A stretch of 22,893 nucleotides of DNA from QNFN01 sp964195335 (GTDB lineage: Bacteria > Pseudomonadota > Gammaproteobacteria > QNFN01). Under the pieces are notes generated by a model, which was given only the letters and a program-made list of their open reading frames with translations, did no database searches and was not told the origin of the DNA. The stretch is taken from NCBI GenBank assembly GCA_964195335.1, contig CAXMPC010000140.1:1-22893 (forward strand), written 5' to 3'. A program made the position numbers and the translations under genes. The first letter of the stretch is position 1. Each line of letters starts with the position of its first letter. Shown here piece after piece: positions 1-10,778 of the stretch.

Positions 1-1
1 G

Positions 2-145
2 ACGCGCTCGGGGAAGATCCTGCGTGGGACGATGAAGAAGATCGCCGACGGCCAGGAGTACAAGATGCCGGCGACCATCGACGACCCGGCGATCCTCGAT
101 GAGATCACCGAGTCGCTGACCGGACTCGGCTACCCGAAGGCGTAA
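2..145 (+). CDS. prpE: Propionyl-CoA synthetase (propionate-CoA ligase), C-terminal fragment
   Basis: Only the last 47 codons are inside the window; the gene enters from the left edge and stops at TAA 143-145. The visible peptide opens with TRSGKILRGTM, the A10 motif of acyl-CoA synthetases, whose lysine (K6 of the fragment) is the adenylation lysine that is reversibly acylated in this family. The tail with MPATIDDPAILDEI resembles propionyl-CoA synthetases (PrpE/ACSS3 type) more than acetyl-CoA synthetases. The family makes propionyl-CoA from propionate, ATP and CoA in the cytoplasm. The call is supported by context: carboxylase, mutase and epimerase genes for propionyl-CoA follow on the same strand. 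The fragment is too short to exclude another short-chain acyl-CoA ligase. Confidence 0.72.
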   Translation, partial: TRSGKILRGTMKKIADGQEYKMPATIDDPAILDEITESLTGLGYPKA

Positions 146-175
146 CCGGATACGCCATTCGCGCGTAATCTTGAA

Positions 176-208
176 CACCGTCCACCCCCGGGCTCCCCGG
201 GGGCGGTG
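176..208 (+). other. GC-rich stem-loop between the ligase gene and malic enzyme gene
   Basis: An 8-bp perfect stem, CCCCCGGG at 185-192 with CCCGGGGG at 196-203, closes on a three-base CTC loop. An outer CACC (176-179) can pair with GGTG (205-208). No T run follows, so it is not a textbook Rho-independent terminator. It ends only four bases before the ribosome binding site of the next gene (212-219), so it may cap the upstream message or affect translation downstream. Role inferred only. Confidence 0.5.
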
Positions 209-225
209 ACTGAAAGGGGTGACAG

Positions 226-2529
226 GTGAGTAAGCAACTCGACGAGCAGGCACTCCAGTACCACCTGGAGCCGTTCCCCGGCAAGATGGCCATCGTCGCC
301 ACCAAGCCGCTGGCCACCCAGCGTGACCTGGCGCTTGCCTACTCGCCGGGGGTCGCCGCGCCCTGCCTGGCGATCGCCAACGACCCGCTTGATGCGTCTA
401 AGTACACCAGCCGGGGCAACCTGGTCGCGGTCATCACCAACGGCACGGCCGTCCTCGGATTGGGCAACATCGGGCCGCTCGCCTCCAAGCCGGTGATGGA
501 GGGCAAGGCGGTCCTGTTCAAGAAGTTCTCGGGTATCGACGTGTTCGACATCGAGGTCGACGAACTCGATCCGGACCGTTTTGTCGATATCGTTGCCAGT
601 CTCGAGCCGACTTTCGGCGGTATCAACCTCGAAGACATCAAGGCGCCGGAGTGTTTCGTCATCGAGCGCAAGCTGCGCGAGCGGATGAACATCCCGGTCT
701 TCCATGACGACCAGCACGGTACCGCCATCGTCGTCTGCGCCGCCGTTGTCAACGGCCTGCGGGTGGTCGGCAAGGAGATCAACCAGGTCAAGGTGGTTGC
801 CAGCGGTGCCGGCGCCGCGGCGCTCGCCTGCCTCGACCTGCTTTGCAGCATGGGTTTGCCCCGCGAGAACGTCACCGTCTGCGATCGCACTGGCGTCATC
901 TACGACGGCCGTGGCGAGGACATCGACGAGTTCAAGGCACGCTACTCCCGTGACACCGAAGAGCGGACCCTGTCCGACGCCATCGCCGGCGCCGATATCT
1001 TCCTCGGTCTGTCGGCTGCCGGCGCGCTGAAGCCGGAGATGGTCGAGAAGATGGCCGACAAGCCGATGATCCTGGCGCTGGCCAACCCGAACCCGGAGAT
1101 TCTGCCGGAAGAGGCGCTGGCAGTGCGTCCCGACGCGGTACTCGCGACCGGTCGTTCCGACTACCCGAACCAGGTCAATAACGTCCTCTGCTTCCCGTTC
1201 CTGTTCCGCGGGGCGCTGGACGTCGGTGCCACCATCATCAACGAGGCGATGAAGCAGGCCTGCGTCAAGGCGATCGCCGACCTTGCGGTGGCCGAATCCT
1301 CCGACGTGGTACGCGAAGCCTACGGCGGTGAGGCGCTGAACTTCGGGCCGGAGTACCTGATACCCAAGCCGTTCGACCCGCGCCTGATCCTCGAGATCGC
1401 GCCGGCCGTCGCCAAGGCGGCGATGGAGAGCGGGGTCGCTACCCGACCCATCGAGGATCTCGATGTCTACCGCGAAAGGCTGAGCCGTTTCGTGTTCCGT
1501 TCCGGCAACCTGATGAAGCCCATATTCGAAAGCGCGCGTCAGCGACCCAAGCGGGTGGTCTACGCCGAGGGCGAGGACGAGCGGGTGTTGCAGGCGGTAC
1601 AGCAGGTGGTCGACGACGGGACGGCCAGGCCGACCCTGGTCGGGCGCCCGGAGGTGATCGCCGACCGGATCAAGCGCCTCGGCCTGCGCCTGGAACACGA
1701 GACCGATTTCGACCTGATCAACCCCCAAAGCGACCCGCGCTATGGCGAGTTCTGGAAGGCCTACCATGCCCTGCGCGAGCGCGACGGTCTCTCCCCCGCA
1801 GAGGCGCGCACCCAGGTGCGGACGCAGAACACCGTCATCGCTGCATTGGCCGTCCATCTCGGCTACGCCGATGCCATGCTGTGCGGCGCGGTGGGTCGCT
1901 TCGGTCATCATTTCCGTCACGTTATGGGTGTGATCAAGCGCGCGCCCGGAGTGCGGCGCTGCTCGGCCATGAGTGCGCTGATCCTGCCGACCGGTACCTT
2001 CTTCGTCTGCGACACACACGTCATCCCGGACCCCACGGCGGAGGAGGTGGCCGAGATCGCGCTGCTTTGCGCCGAAGAAATGCGCCGCTTTGGCATCACA
2101 CCCAAGGCGGCCCTGCTCTCTTACTCCAACTTTGGCAGCAGCCGCCACCCGTCGCCGCGCAAGATGCGCAAGGCGAAGGAGATCCTGGAGACGCTGGCGC
2201 CGGAGTTGCAATTCGACGGCGAAATCCACGCCGACTCGGCACTGTCGGAGTCGATTCGCAAGGTGTTGCTCCCGGTCGCTCGCTTCGAGGGCCAGGCCAA
2301 CCTGCTGGTAATGCCCAACCTCGACGCGGCGCACATCTCCTTCAACATGCTCAAGGTGCTCGGCAACGGTATCCCGCTCGGCCCGATCCTGGTCGGCACC
2401 GAGTTGCCGGTGCACATCGTCACCGCTTCGGCCACTGTGCGCAGCCTGGTCAACATGACCGCGCTGGCGGTGGTCGACGCACAGAAGCGCGGGGCCGGGA
2501 CAAAGGACTGGTTGGCCTCGGCGGGCTGA
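226..2529 (+). CDS. maeB: NADP-type malic enzyme with C-terminal phosphotransacetylase-like domain
   Basis: This 767-residue cytoplasmic enzyme has the usual length and two-domain build of bacterial MaeB. Residues about 1-425 are the malic enzyme: Tyr39 in AYSPGVAAP and the lysine in MEGKAVLFKKF are the expected catalytic pair, NLEDIKAPECF and HDDQHGTA supply the divalent-metal acids, and VVASGAGAAAL is the Rossmann loop. Residues about 430-767 resemble phosphotransacetylase (AEGEDERVL, SNFGSSRHP); in this family that domain usually acts as an acetyl-CoA-responsive regulatory part. The reaction is malate to pyruvate plus CO2 with NADP. The start is GTG at 226, preceded by GAAAGGGG at 212-219 with six-base spacing. 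Next to methylmalonyl-CoA genes it would drain malate, formed from succinyl-CoA, to pyruvate, or oxidise malate in a dismutation scheme. Confidence 0.93.
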   Translation: MSKQLDEQALQYHLEPFPGKMAIVATKPLATQRDLALAYSPGVAAPCLAIANDPLDASKYTSRGNLVAVITNGTAVLGLGNIGPLASKPVMEGKAVLFKKFSGIDVFDIEVDELDPDRFVDIVASLEPTFGGINLEDIKAPECFVIERKLRERMNIPVFHDDQHGTAIVVCAAVVNGLRVVGKEINQVKVVASGAGAAALACLDLLCSMGLPRENVTVCDRTGVIYDGRGEDIDEFKARYSRDTEERTLSDAIAGADIFLGLSAAGALKPEMVEKMADKPMILALANPNPEILPEEALAVRPDAVLATGRSDYPNQVNNVLCFPFLFRGALDVGATIINEAMKQACVKAIADLAVAESSDVVREAYGGEALNFGPEYLIPKPFDPRLILEIAPAVAKAAMESGVATRPIEDLDVYRERLSRFVFRSGNLMKPIFESARQRPKRVVYAEGEDERVLQAVQQVVDDGTARPTLVGRPEVIADRIKRLGLRLEHETDFDLINPQSDPRYGEFWKAYHALRERDGLSPAEARTQVRTQNTVIAALAVHLGYADAMLCGAVGRFGHHFRHVMGVIKRAPGVRRCSAMSALILPTGTFFVCDTHVIPDPTAEEVAEIALLCAEEMRRFGITPKAALLSYSNFGSSRHPSPRKMRKAKEILETLAPELQFDGEIHADSALSESIRKVLLPVARFEGQANLLVMPNLDAAHISFNMLKVLGNGIPLGPILVGTELPVHIVTASATVRSLVNMTALAVVDAQKRGAGTKDWLASAG

Positions 2530-2624
2530 GGGCCGGGCCGTGTCGGGATCGGCACGGCGTGACACGGACGGGTCGCGAACAAACGAGCGGTGGCTGCGAG
2601 GCGGAATGATTGCGACGCTGCCGC

Positions 2625-4808
<2,184 letters not shown>

Positions 4809-4842
4809 TGCGTGTGGCGCCACCGCTGGAAAGATTGTGTAT

Positions 4843-4888
4843 GTAGGTCGGGCTTGAGCCCGACATGTCGGACTGAAGTCCGACCTAC
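4843..4888 (+). repeat. REP-like double hairpin, copy 1
   Basis: This 46-bp element is bounded by GTAGGTC and GACCTAC. It consists of two hairpins, GTCGGGCTTGAGCCCGAC (4847-4864) and GTCGGACTGAAGTCCGAC (4867-4884), each with an 8-bp stem and a two-base loop, joined by AT. The arms also pair end to end, so the whole element can fold as one long palindrome. It is the exact reverse complement of the copy at 9681-9726 and one mismatch away from that at 10269-10314. It lies between the stop of the mutase gene and the start of pccB. It looks like a REP/BIME element; no RAYT transposase is visible in the window. Confidence 0.9.
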
Positions 4889-4910
4889 GGGAGAGGTAGT
4901 GTTTGCAGAG

Positions 4911-4944
4911 GCAGGTCGGGCCACCCGATGTCCGGGGAACCTGC
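4911..4944 (+). repeat. Decayed palindromic repeat next to copy 1
   Basis: GCAGGT (4911-4916) pairs with ACCTGC (4939-4944), and inside it TCGGG (4916-4920) pairs with CCCGA (4924-4928). The outline matches the 46-bp element just upstream, but much of the inner sequence has drifted. It is probably an old partial copy; it ends 21 bases before the pccB start. Confidence 0.4.
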
Positions 4945-4965
4945 GATTGAACAAGGGGGCATCGA

Positions 4966-6498
<1,533 letters not shown>

Positions 6499-6633
6499 TG
6501 GAGCCCAGGATAAGTCCATCCTGGACTTCCCCGGGCACGGCAGCCCAAAACGAAGTTTCGGCCTGCCTTCATTTTCACCGGCTGACGCCGTCGAAAATGA
6601 CGGTACATCCGTGTACCGCAGAGGATAAGAAAA
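6499..6633 (+). other. Hairpin-rich spacer between pccB and pccA
   Basis: Three inverted repeats lie in a row. AAGTCCA (6512-6518) pairs with TGGACTT (6522-6528) around a three-base loop; an alternative fold pairs CCAGGAT (6505-6511) with ATCCTGG (6518-6524). TCATTTTC (6569-6576) pairs with GAAAATGA (6593-6600), enclosing an inner CGGC/GCCG pair. CGGTACA (6601-6607) pairs with TGTACCG (6612-6618) around TCCG. The last hairpin ends three bases before the GAGGA ribosome site (6621-6625) of pccA. No T run follows any stem. They could tune the ratio of the two subunits, or be a third palindromic-repeat family. Confidence 0.65.
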
Positions 6634-8619
6634 GTGTTCGATAAAATTCTCATTGCCAACCGTGGCGAAATCGCCTGCCGCGTCATCAAGTCCGCGCGCA
6701 AGATGGGCATCAAGACCGTTGCCGTCTACTCCGATGCCGATCGCGACGCGCTGCACGTACAACTGGCCGACGAGGCCGTCAACATCGGCCCACCGCCCTC
6801 GGCACAGAGCTACCTGCTCAAGGACAAGATCCTCCAGGCCTGCCTCGACACCGGCGCCCAGGCGGTCCATCCGGGCTATGGATTTCTCTCCGAGAATTCT
6901 GAATTCTGCGAAGCACTGGCGGAAAAAGGTATCGCCTTCATCGGACCCAAGACCCGGGCCATCGAGGCCATGGGTGACAAGATCACCTCCAAGAAGTTGG
7001 CCGACGAGGCCGGGGTGAGCACCATCCCCGGTTACACCGACGTGCTGCGCGATAGAGAGCACGCCGTGGAGGTCGCCAACGGTATCGGTTACCCGGTGAT
7101 GCTCAAGGCGACCGCCGGTGGCGGCGGTAAGGGCATGCGCGTCGCGCGCAATGACGCCGAGTGCCTGGACGGTTTCGAGCGCGCTGCCAACGAGGCACGT
7201 TCCAGCTTCGGTGACGATCGCATGTTTGCCGAGAAGTTCATCGAGGAACCGCGTCACATCGAGGTCCAGGTCATGGCCGATAGCCACGGCAACACGGTCT
7301 ACCTGAACGAGCGCGAATGCTCACTGCAGCGCCGTCACCAGAAGGTGATCGAAGAGGCGCCGTCACCGTTCCTCGATGAGGCCACGCGCAAGAAGATGGG
7401 AGAGCAGGCGGTGGCCCTGGCCAAGGCGGTCGACTATGAGTCTGCCGGCACGGTCGAGTTCATCGTCGACACCGAGCGCAACTTCTACTTCCTGGAGATG
7501 AACACCCGCCTGCAGGTGGAGCACCCGGTCACCGAGTTGATTACCGGCGTCGACCTGGTGGAGATGATGATCCGTGTCGCTTACGGTGAGGAGTTGCCGC
7601 TCTCCCAGGACGATGTCGTCATCAACGGCTGGGCCATCGAGTCCCGGGTCTATGCCGAGGATCCGTTCCGCAATTTCCTGCCGTCGATCGGTCGCCTGGT
7701 GCGCTACCAACCGCCGGCCGAGGATGACCACGTTCGTGTGGACACCGGCGTCTTCGAGGGCGGTGAGGTGTCGATGTACTACGATCCGATGATCGCCAAG
7801 CTGATCACCTACGGCGCCAACCGCGAGGAGGCGAGCGCCCAGATGCGCTCGGCGCTGGATCGCTTCATCATCCGCGGCGTCTCCAACAATCTCAGCTTTC
7901 TCTCCGCGCTGATGGTGCACCCGCGCTTCGTCGAGGGGAACATGAGCACCAACATGATCGGTGAAGAGTATCCCGACGGCTTTAACCCCGAGGACCTGCC
8001 TCACGAAGAACCGGCGATTATCATCGCCGTCGCTGCCGCCATGCACCGGGGTTACCGTGACCGTGCGGCCCAGATCGACGGCCAGTTACGCGGCCACGAG
8101 CGTCACGTGACCAACCGCTGGGTGGTGGTGATGAACGGCGACCACCACCCGGTCGCCGTCGTGGCGACCGAGGGCGGGCACGACGTTGAGTACGCGGGCA
8201 ACACCTACTCGGTGCGCAGTGACTGGGAGTTCGGGCATCTGCTGTTCAGCGGCACCATCAACGGCAAGCAGGTATTCGTCCAGGTCGAGCGCGAAATGCA
8301 GGCCTACCGCCTGTTCCACGCCGGCACCCAGACCGACGTCTCAATCGTCACCGAGCGTGCTGCCGAGCTGCTGCACCACATGCCGGAGAAGGTGCCGCCC
8401 GATATGTCCAGGTTCTTGCTTTCACCCATGCCGGGTCTGCTGGTCTCAGTGGCGGTCAAGCCCGGTGACGAGGTCAAGGCCGGTGAGGAACTGGTCGTGC
8501 TCGAGGCGATGAAGATGGAGAACACCCTGCGCGCCGAACGCGACGGCGTGGTCGCCAAGGTCAACTACGAACCCGGCGCCAGCCTGGCGGTGGACGACAA
8601 GATCATGGAGTTCGAATAA
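6634..8619 (+). CDS. pccA: Propionyl-CoA carboxylase, alpha subunit (biotin carboxylase plus biotin carrier)
   Basis: The 661-residue protein has all parts of the alpha subunit. The biotin carboxylase N-domain begins MFDKILIANRGEIACRV. The ATP-grasp part has the glycine-rich loop GGGGKG at 162-167, and further on RRHQKVIEEAPSP and EMNTRLQVEHPVTE with the catalytic region. The linker domain spans about 450-585. The C-terminal biotinyl domain has EAMKM, with Lys627 as the biotinylation site. It carboxylates biotin with ATP and bicarbonate and passes CO2 to PccB. The start is GTG 6634 after GAGGA (6621-6625). The next gene, meaB, begins two bases after the stop, so the two are very likely cotranscribed. 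Confidence 0.94.
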   Translation: MFDKILIANRGEIACRVIKSARKMGIKTVAVYSDADRDALHVQLADEAVNIGPPPSAQSYLLKDKILQACLDTGAQAVHPGYGFLSENSEFCEALAEKGIAFIGPKTRAIEAMGDKITSKKLADEAGVSTIPGYTDVLRDREHAVEVANGIGYPVMLKATAGGGGKGMRVARNDAECLDGFERAANEARSSFGDDRMFAEKFIEEPRHIEVQVMADSHGNTVYLNERECSLQRRHQKVIEEAPSPFLDEATRKKMGEQAVALAKAVDYESAGTVEFIVDTERNFYFLEMNTRLQVEHPVTELITGVDLVEMMIRVAYGEELPLSQDDVVINGWAIESRVYAEDPFRNFLPSIGRLVRYQPPAEDDHVRVDTGVFEGGEVSMYYDPMIAKLITYGANREEASAQMRSALDRFIIRGVSNNLSFLSALMVHPRFVEGNMSTNMIGEEYPDGFNPEDLPHEEPAIIIAVAAAMHRGYRDRAAQIDGQLRGHERHVTNRWVVVMNGDHHPVAVVATEGGHDVEYAGNTYSVRSDWEFGHLLFSGTINGKQVFVQVEREMQAYRLFHAGTQTDVSIVTERAAELLHHMPEKVPPDMSRFLLSPMPGLLVSVAVKPGDEVKAGEELVVLEAMKMENTLRAERDGVVAKVNYEPGASLAVDDKIMEFE

Positions 8620-8621
8620 CG

Positions 8622-9647
8622 TTGCCAGTCTCGTCGGCGCAACAGCCCGTGCTCGATACAGAGACCGAGGCGCTCGCCCAGAGCGTCCTCGACGGCAATC
8701 GACGTGCGCTCGCGCGCGCCATAACCCTGGTCGAGTCGACGCGCCCTGACCACCGCGTCACCGCCAGTGCGCTGCTGCAGCGTCTGGCACCGCACGCGGG
8801 CAACGCCATCCGGCTGGGGATCTCGGGTGTGCCCGGGGTCGGCAAGTCGACCTTCGTCGAGGCGCTCGGTATCCACGTAATCGATGCCGGGCATCGGGTG
8901 GCCGTGCTCACCGTGGATCCTTCATCGGCGATCAGCGGCGGCTCCATCCTCGGCGACAAGACCCGCATGGAGGAACTGTCACGTCGGCGCGAGGCCTACA
9001 TCCGGCCGACACCTTCCGGTAACACCCTCGGTGGCATCGCCAGGCGCAGCCGCGAGGCGATGCTGCTGTGCGAGGCCGCCGGGTTCGACGTCATCATCGT
9101 CGAGACGGTCGGAGTCGGACAGTCCGAGACCAGGGTGGCCGAGATGACCGACATGTTCGTGCTGCTGCTCCTGCCGGGCGGCGGTGACGAACTGCAGGGC
9201 ATCAAGCGCGGCATCATGGAGTTGGCCGACCTGGTCCTGGTCAACAAGGCTGATGGCGACCTGCAGGCGGCCGCCGGTCGCTCTGCGGCTGAGTACCGCG
9301 GTGCCCTGCAGTTGCTCCACCCGCGCTCGGCGAACTGGACGGTGGCGTTGCGCACCTGCTCGGCGCGCGACGGTGACGGCATCGACGAGGCGTGGCAGAA
9401 CGTGCTCGATTACCGCGCCACCCTGCAGGCCAGTGGTGAGTTCGACGCGCGCCGCGCGGCGCAGGCCCGGGCCTGGATGTGGTCCGAGGTCAACGACAGC
9501 CTGGTCACGGCACTGCAGAGCGATCCGGAGGTGCGCAAGCTGATTCCGGAACTCGAGGCGGCCGCCAGCGCCGGGCGCCTGCCGCCGACCCTCGCCGCAC
9601 GGCAGCTGCTGGACCTCTTTCTCAAGCACCACGAACGGTGGGACTGA
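8622..9647 (+). CDS. meaB: MeaB/ArgK-type GTPase, methylmalonyl-CoA mutase chaperone
   Basis: This 341-residue G3E-family P-loop GTPase has its Walker A/G1 motif GVPGVGKST at residues 69-77, then DPSSAISGGSILGDKTRM, ETVGVGQSE (G3 region) and LVNKADGD (G4, NKAD). Proteins of this family bind methylmalonyl-CoA mutase, gate adenosylcobalamin loading and protect the radical enzyme from inactivation. The mutase gene lies 4 kb upstream on the same strand, which fits. The start is TTG 8622, two bases after the pccA stop, with GGAG (8607-8610) inside the end of pccA; an in-frame GTG at 8649 is a weaker option. The coupled arrangement suggests expression with the carboxylase. Confidence 0.92.
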   Translation: MPVSSAQQPVLDTETEALAQSVLDGNRRALARAITLVESTRPDHRVTASALLQRLAPHAGNAIRLGISGVPGVGKSTFVEALGIHVIDAGHRVAVLTVDPSSAISGGSILGDKTRMEELSRRREAYIRPTPSGNTLGGIARRSREAMLLCEAAGFDVIIVETVGVGQSETRVAEMTDMFVLLLLPGGGDELQGIKRGIMELADLVLVNKADGDLQAAAGRSAAEYRGALQLLHPRSANWTVALRTCSARDGDGIDEAWQNVLDYRATLQASGEFDARRAAQARAWMWSEVNDSLVTALQSDPEVRKLIPELEAAASAGRLPPTLAARQLLDLFLKHHERWD

Positions 9648-9680
9648 ATTCATATTCCCGATGGCGTGATCGATGCTTGT

Positions 9681-9726
9681 GTAGGTCGGACTTCAGTCCG
9701 ACATGTCGGGCTCAAGCCCGACCTAC
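9681..9726 (-). repeat. REP-like double hairpin, copy 2 (exact inverse of copy 1)
   Basis: This 46-bp element is built as GTAGGTC, two 8-bp-stem hairpins (GTCGGACTTCAGTCCGAC at 9685-9702 and GTCGGGCTCAAGCCCGAC at 9705-9722), then CCTAC. Base for base it is the reverse complement of the element at 4843-4888. It fills much of the gap between meaB and the VOC gene. Confidence 0.9.
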
Positions 9727-9766
9727 ATGAGCCTATGCCCACGTCGTATTTCAATTGGAGAGACTG

Positions 9767-10243
9767 ATGAGCGACAGACCTTTCAAAGTCCTTGGCATCC
9801 AGCAGATCGCTGTCGGTGGGCTCGACAAGCTGCGGCTGCGCACGCTCTGGATCGACACCCTCGGTCTCACCCTGAGCGGTGACTACCAGAGCGAGAAAGA
9901 GAACGTCGACGAGGACATCGCCATCGCCGGTTCCGGCCCGCTCAAGGTCGAGGTCGACCTGATGCAGCCGCTCGATCCGGACAGGAAGCCCAAGGTGCAG
10001 GACCCGGCACTCAACCACGTAGGGCTCTGGATCGATGACCTGCCGGCGGCGGTGTCGTGGCTCGAGTCCCAGGGGGTTCGCTTCACCCCCGGCGGCATCC
10101 GCAAGGGCGCGTCCGGTTTCGATATTACGTTCATCCACCCTAAGGGCAACGAGGATTCGCCGATCGGTGGGGAAGGGGTGCTTATCGAACTGGTTCAGGC
10201 ACCACCGGAGGTGGTCGACGCCTTTGCGCGGCTGGCCTCGTAA
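9767..10243 (+). CDS. VOC-fold protein, probable variant methylmalonyl-CoA epimerase
   Basis: The 158-residue protein has the length and paired beta-alpha-beta-beta-beta modules of methylmalonyl-CoA epimerase. The second module is canonical: LNHVGLWIDDL gives metal ligand His84, then FIHPKG and VLIELVQAP with Glu141. The first module is not. Where epimerases have DHIAIAV, this protein has QQIAVGG, so the first metal histidine is Gln13, and the second ligand position, a glutamine in the Propionibacterium enzyme, aligns with Asp64 by eye. Its place beside mutase, carboxylase and MeaB genes makes epimerisation of (S)- to (R)-methylmalonyl-CoA the best guess; another VOC activity cannot be excluded. 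ATG 9767 follows GGAG (9757-9760) with six-base spacing; an in-frame TTG at 9755 is unlikely. REP-like elements lie on both sides. Confidence 0.75.
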   Translation: MSDRPFKVLGIQQIAVGGLDKLRLRTLWIDTLGLTLSGDYQSEKENVDEDIAIAGSGPLKVEVDLMQPLDPDRKPKVQDPALNHVGLWIDDLPAAVSWLESQGVRFTPGGIRKGASGFDITFIHPKGNEDSPIGGEGVLIELVQAPPEVVDAFARLAS

Positions 10244-10268
10244 CCGCAGGACGGTTCCGGGAATTTGT

Positions 10269-10314
10269 GTAGGTCGGACTTCAGTCCGACATGTCGGGCT
10301 CAAGCCCGACCCAC
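10269..10314 (-). repeat. REP-like double hairpin, copy 3
   Basis: It has the same 46-bp design and orientation as copy 2 at 9681-9726, differing at a single base near the right end (GACCCAC instead of GACCTAC), which breaks one outer pair. With copy 2 it brackets the VOC gene as direct repeats. Confidence 0.88.
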
Positions 10315-10340
10315 AATGGAGCGATAACCGGTTCACGGCC

Positions 10341-10363
10341 TGTCGGAATGAAGTCCGACCTAC
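10341..10363 (+). repeat. Half REP-like element
   Basis: One hairpin of the 46-bp family, GTCGGAATGAAGTCCGAC at 10342-10359, ends in CTAC. It has one stem mismatch (A where other copies have C) and lacks the second hairpin. It lies 26 bases after copy 3, giving the loose pairing of inverted units typical of BIME-like clusters. Confidence 0.7.
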
Positions 10364-10460
10364 AGCAGTGTCCTGGCCGACGTGGGTGGTGTCGGAATAT
10401 AGGCGCGACGCCTTTATGCCCCACGGGTACCCGCCGCGATGCAACCTTGGCCAGGGTGGA

Positions 10461-10708
10461 TCGGCCCGGGGGCGGGCCTCCTACACGCGCCACACCTTGT
10501 AAGAGCGGCGCCTCACCGAGATACGGCTCCGCTATTCCAAATGCCCATCGGCCCGGGAGGCGGGCCTCCTACGGACTCCCTCCCAATGTAGGAGCGGCGC
10601 CTCGCCGCGATCCGGCCCCGCTATTCCAAATGCCCATCGGCCCGGGAGGCGGGCCTTCTACGGACTCCCTCCCAATGTAGGAGCGGCCCCTGGCCGCGAT
10701 CCGTCTAC
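10461..10708 (+). repeat. Tandem array of a second REP family, about 2.8 units of 87-89 bp
   Basis: Two nearly identical 89-bp units lie at 10531-10619 and 10620-10708, preceded by a more diverged, shortened unit from 10461. Each unit has a hairpin GGCCCG-GGAGG-CGGGCC (10550-10566 in the first full unit) and a second hairpin GCGGCG-CCT-CGCCGC (10594-10608), set in the common context of TGTAGGAGCGGC. In the last unit the second stem has changed to GCGGCC-CCT-GGCCGC, so both sides changed together and pairing is kept. In the first unit this stem is broken (CACCGA). A short related hairpin, GGCG-CGA-CGCC, sits at 10402-10412. No open frame here looks coding. The 535-base gap 10244-10778 is essentially filled by repeats. 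Confidence 0.88.
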
Positions 10709-10716
10709 GGATCAGC

Positions 10717-10745
10717 TTGCCTCGCCCTGACCGGCTGGCTATCCT
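10717..10745 (+). promoter_or_regulatory. Candidate sigma-70 promoter for the FabD-like gene
   Basis: TTGCCT (10717-10722) and TATCCT (10740-10745) are 17 bases apart, each four of six against consensus. It lies directly after the repeat array and would start RNA about 27 bases before ATG 10779. Judged by eye only. Confidence 0.33.
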
Positions 10746-10778
10746 GCCGCCCTCGCCAACCACCCGGATCAGAACGCC

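Noticed and set aside
10291..10680. A 129-codon open frame over the repeat region
   Set aside because: It runs through hairpin repeats and repeats itself with them; no ribosome site or protein-like pattern.
10461..10708. CRISPR array
   Set aside because: The units are 87-89 bp head-to-tail copies with internal hairpins. There are no short direct repeats with unique spacers and no cas genes.
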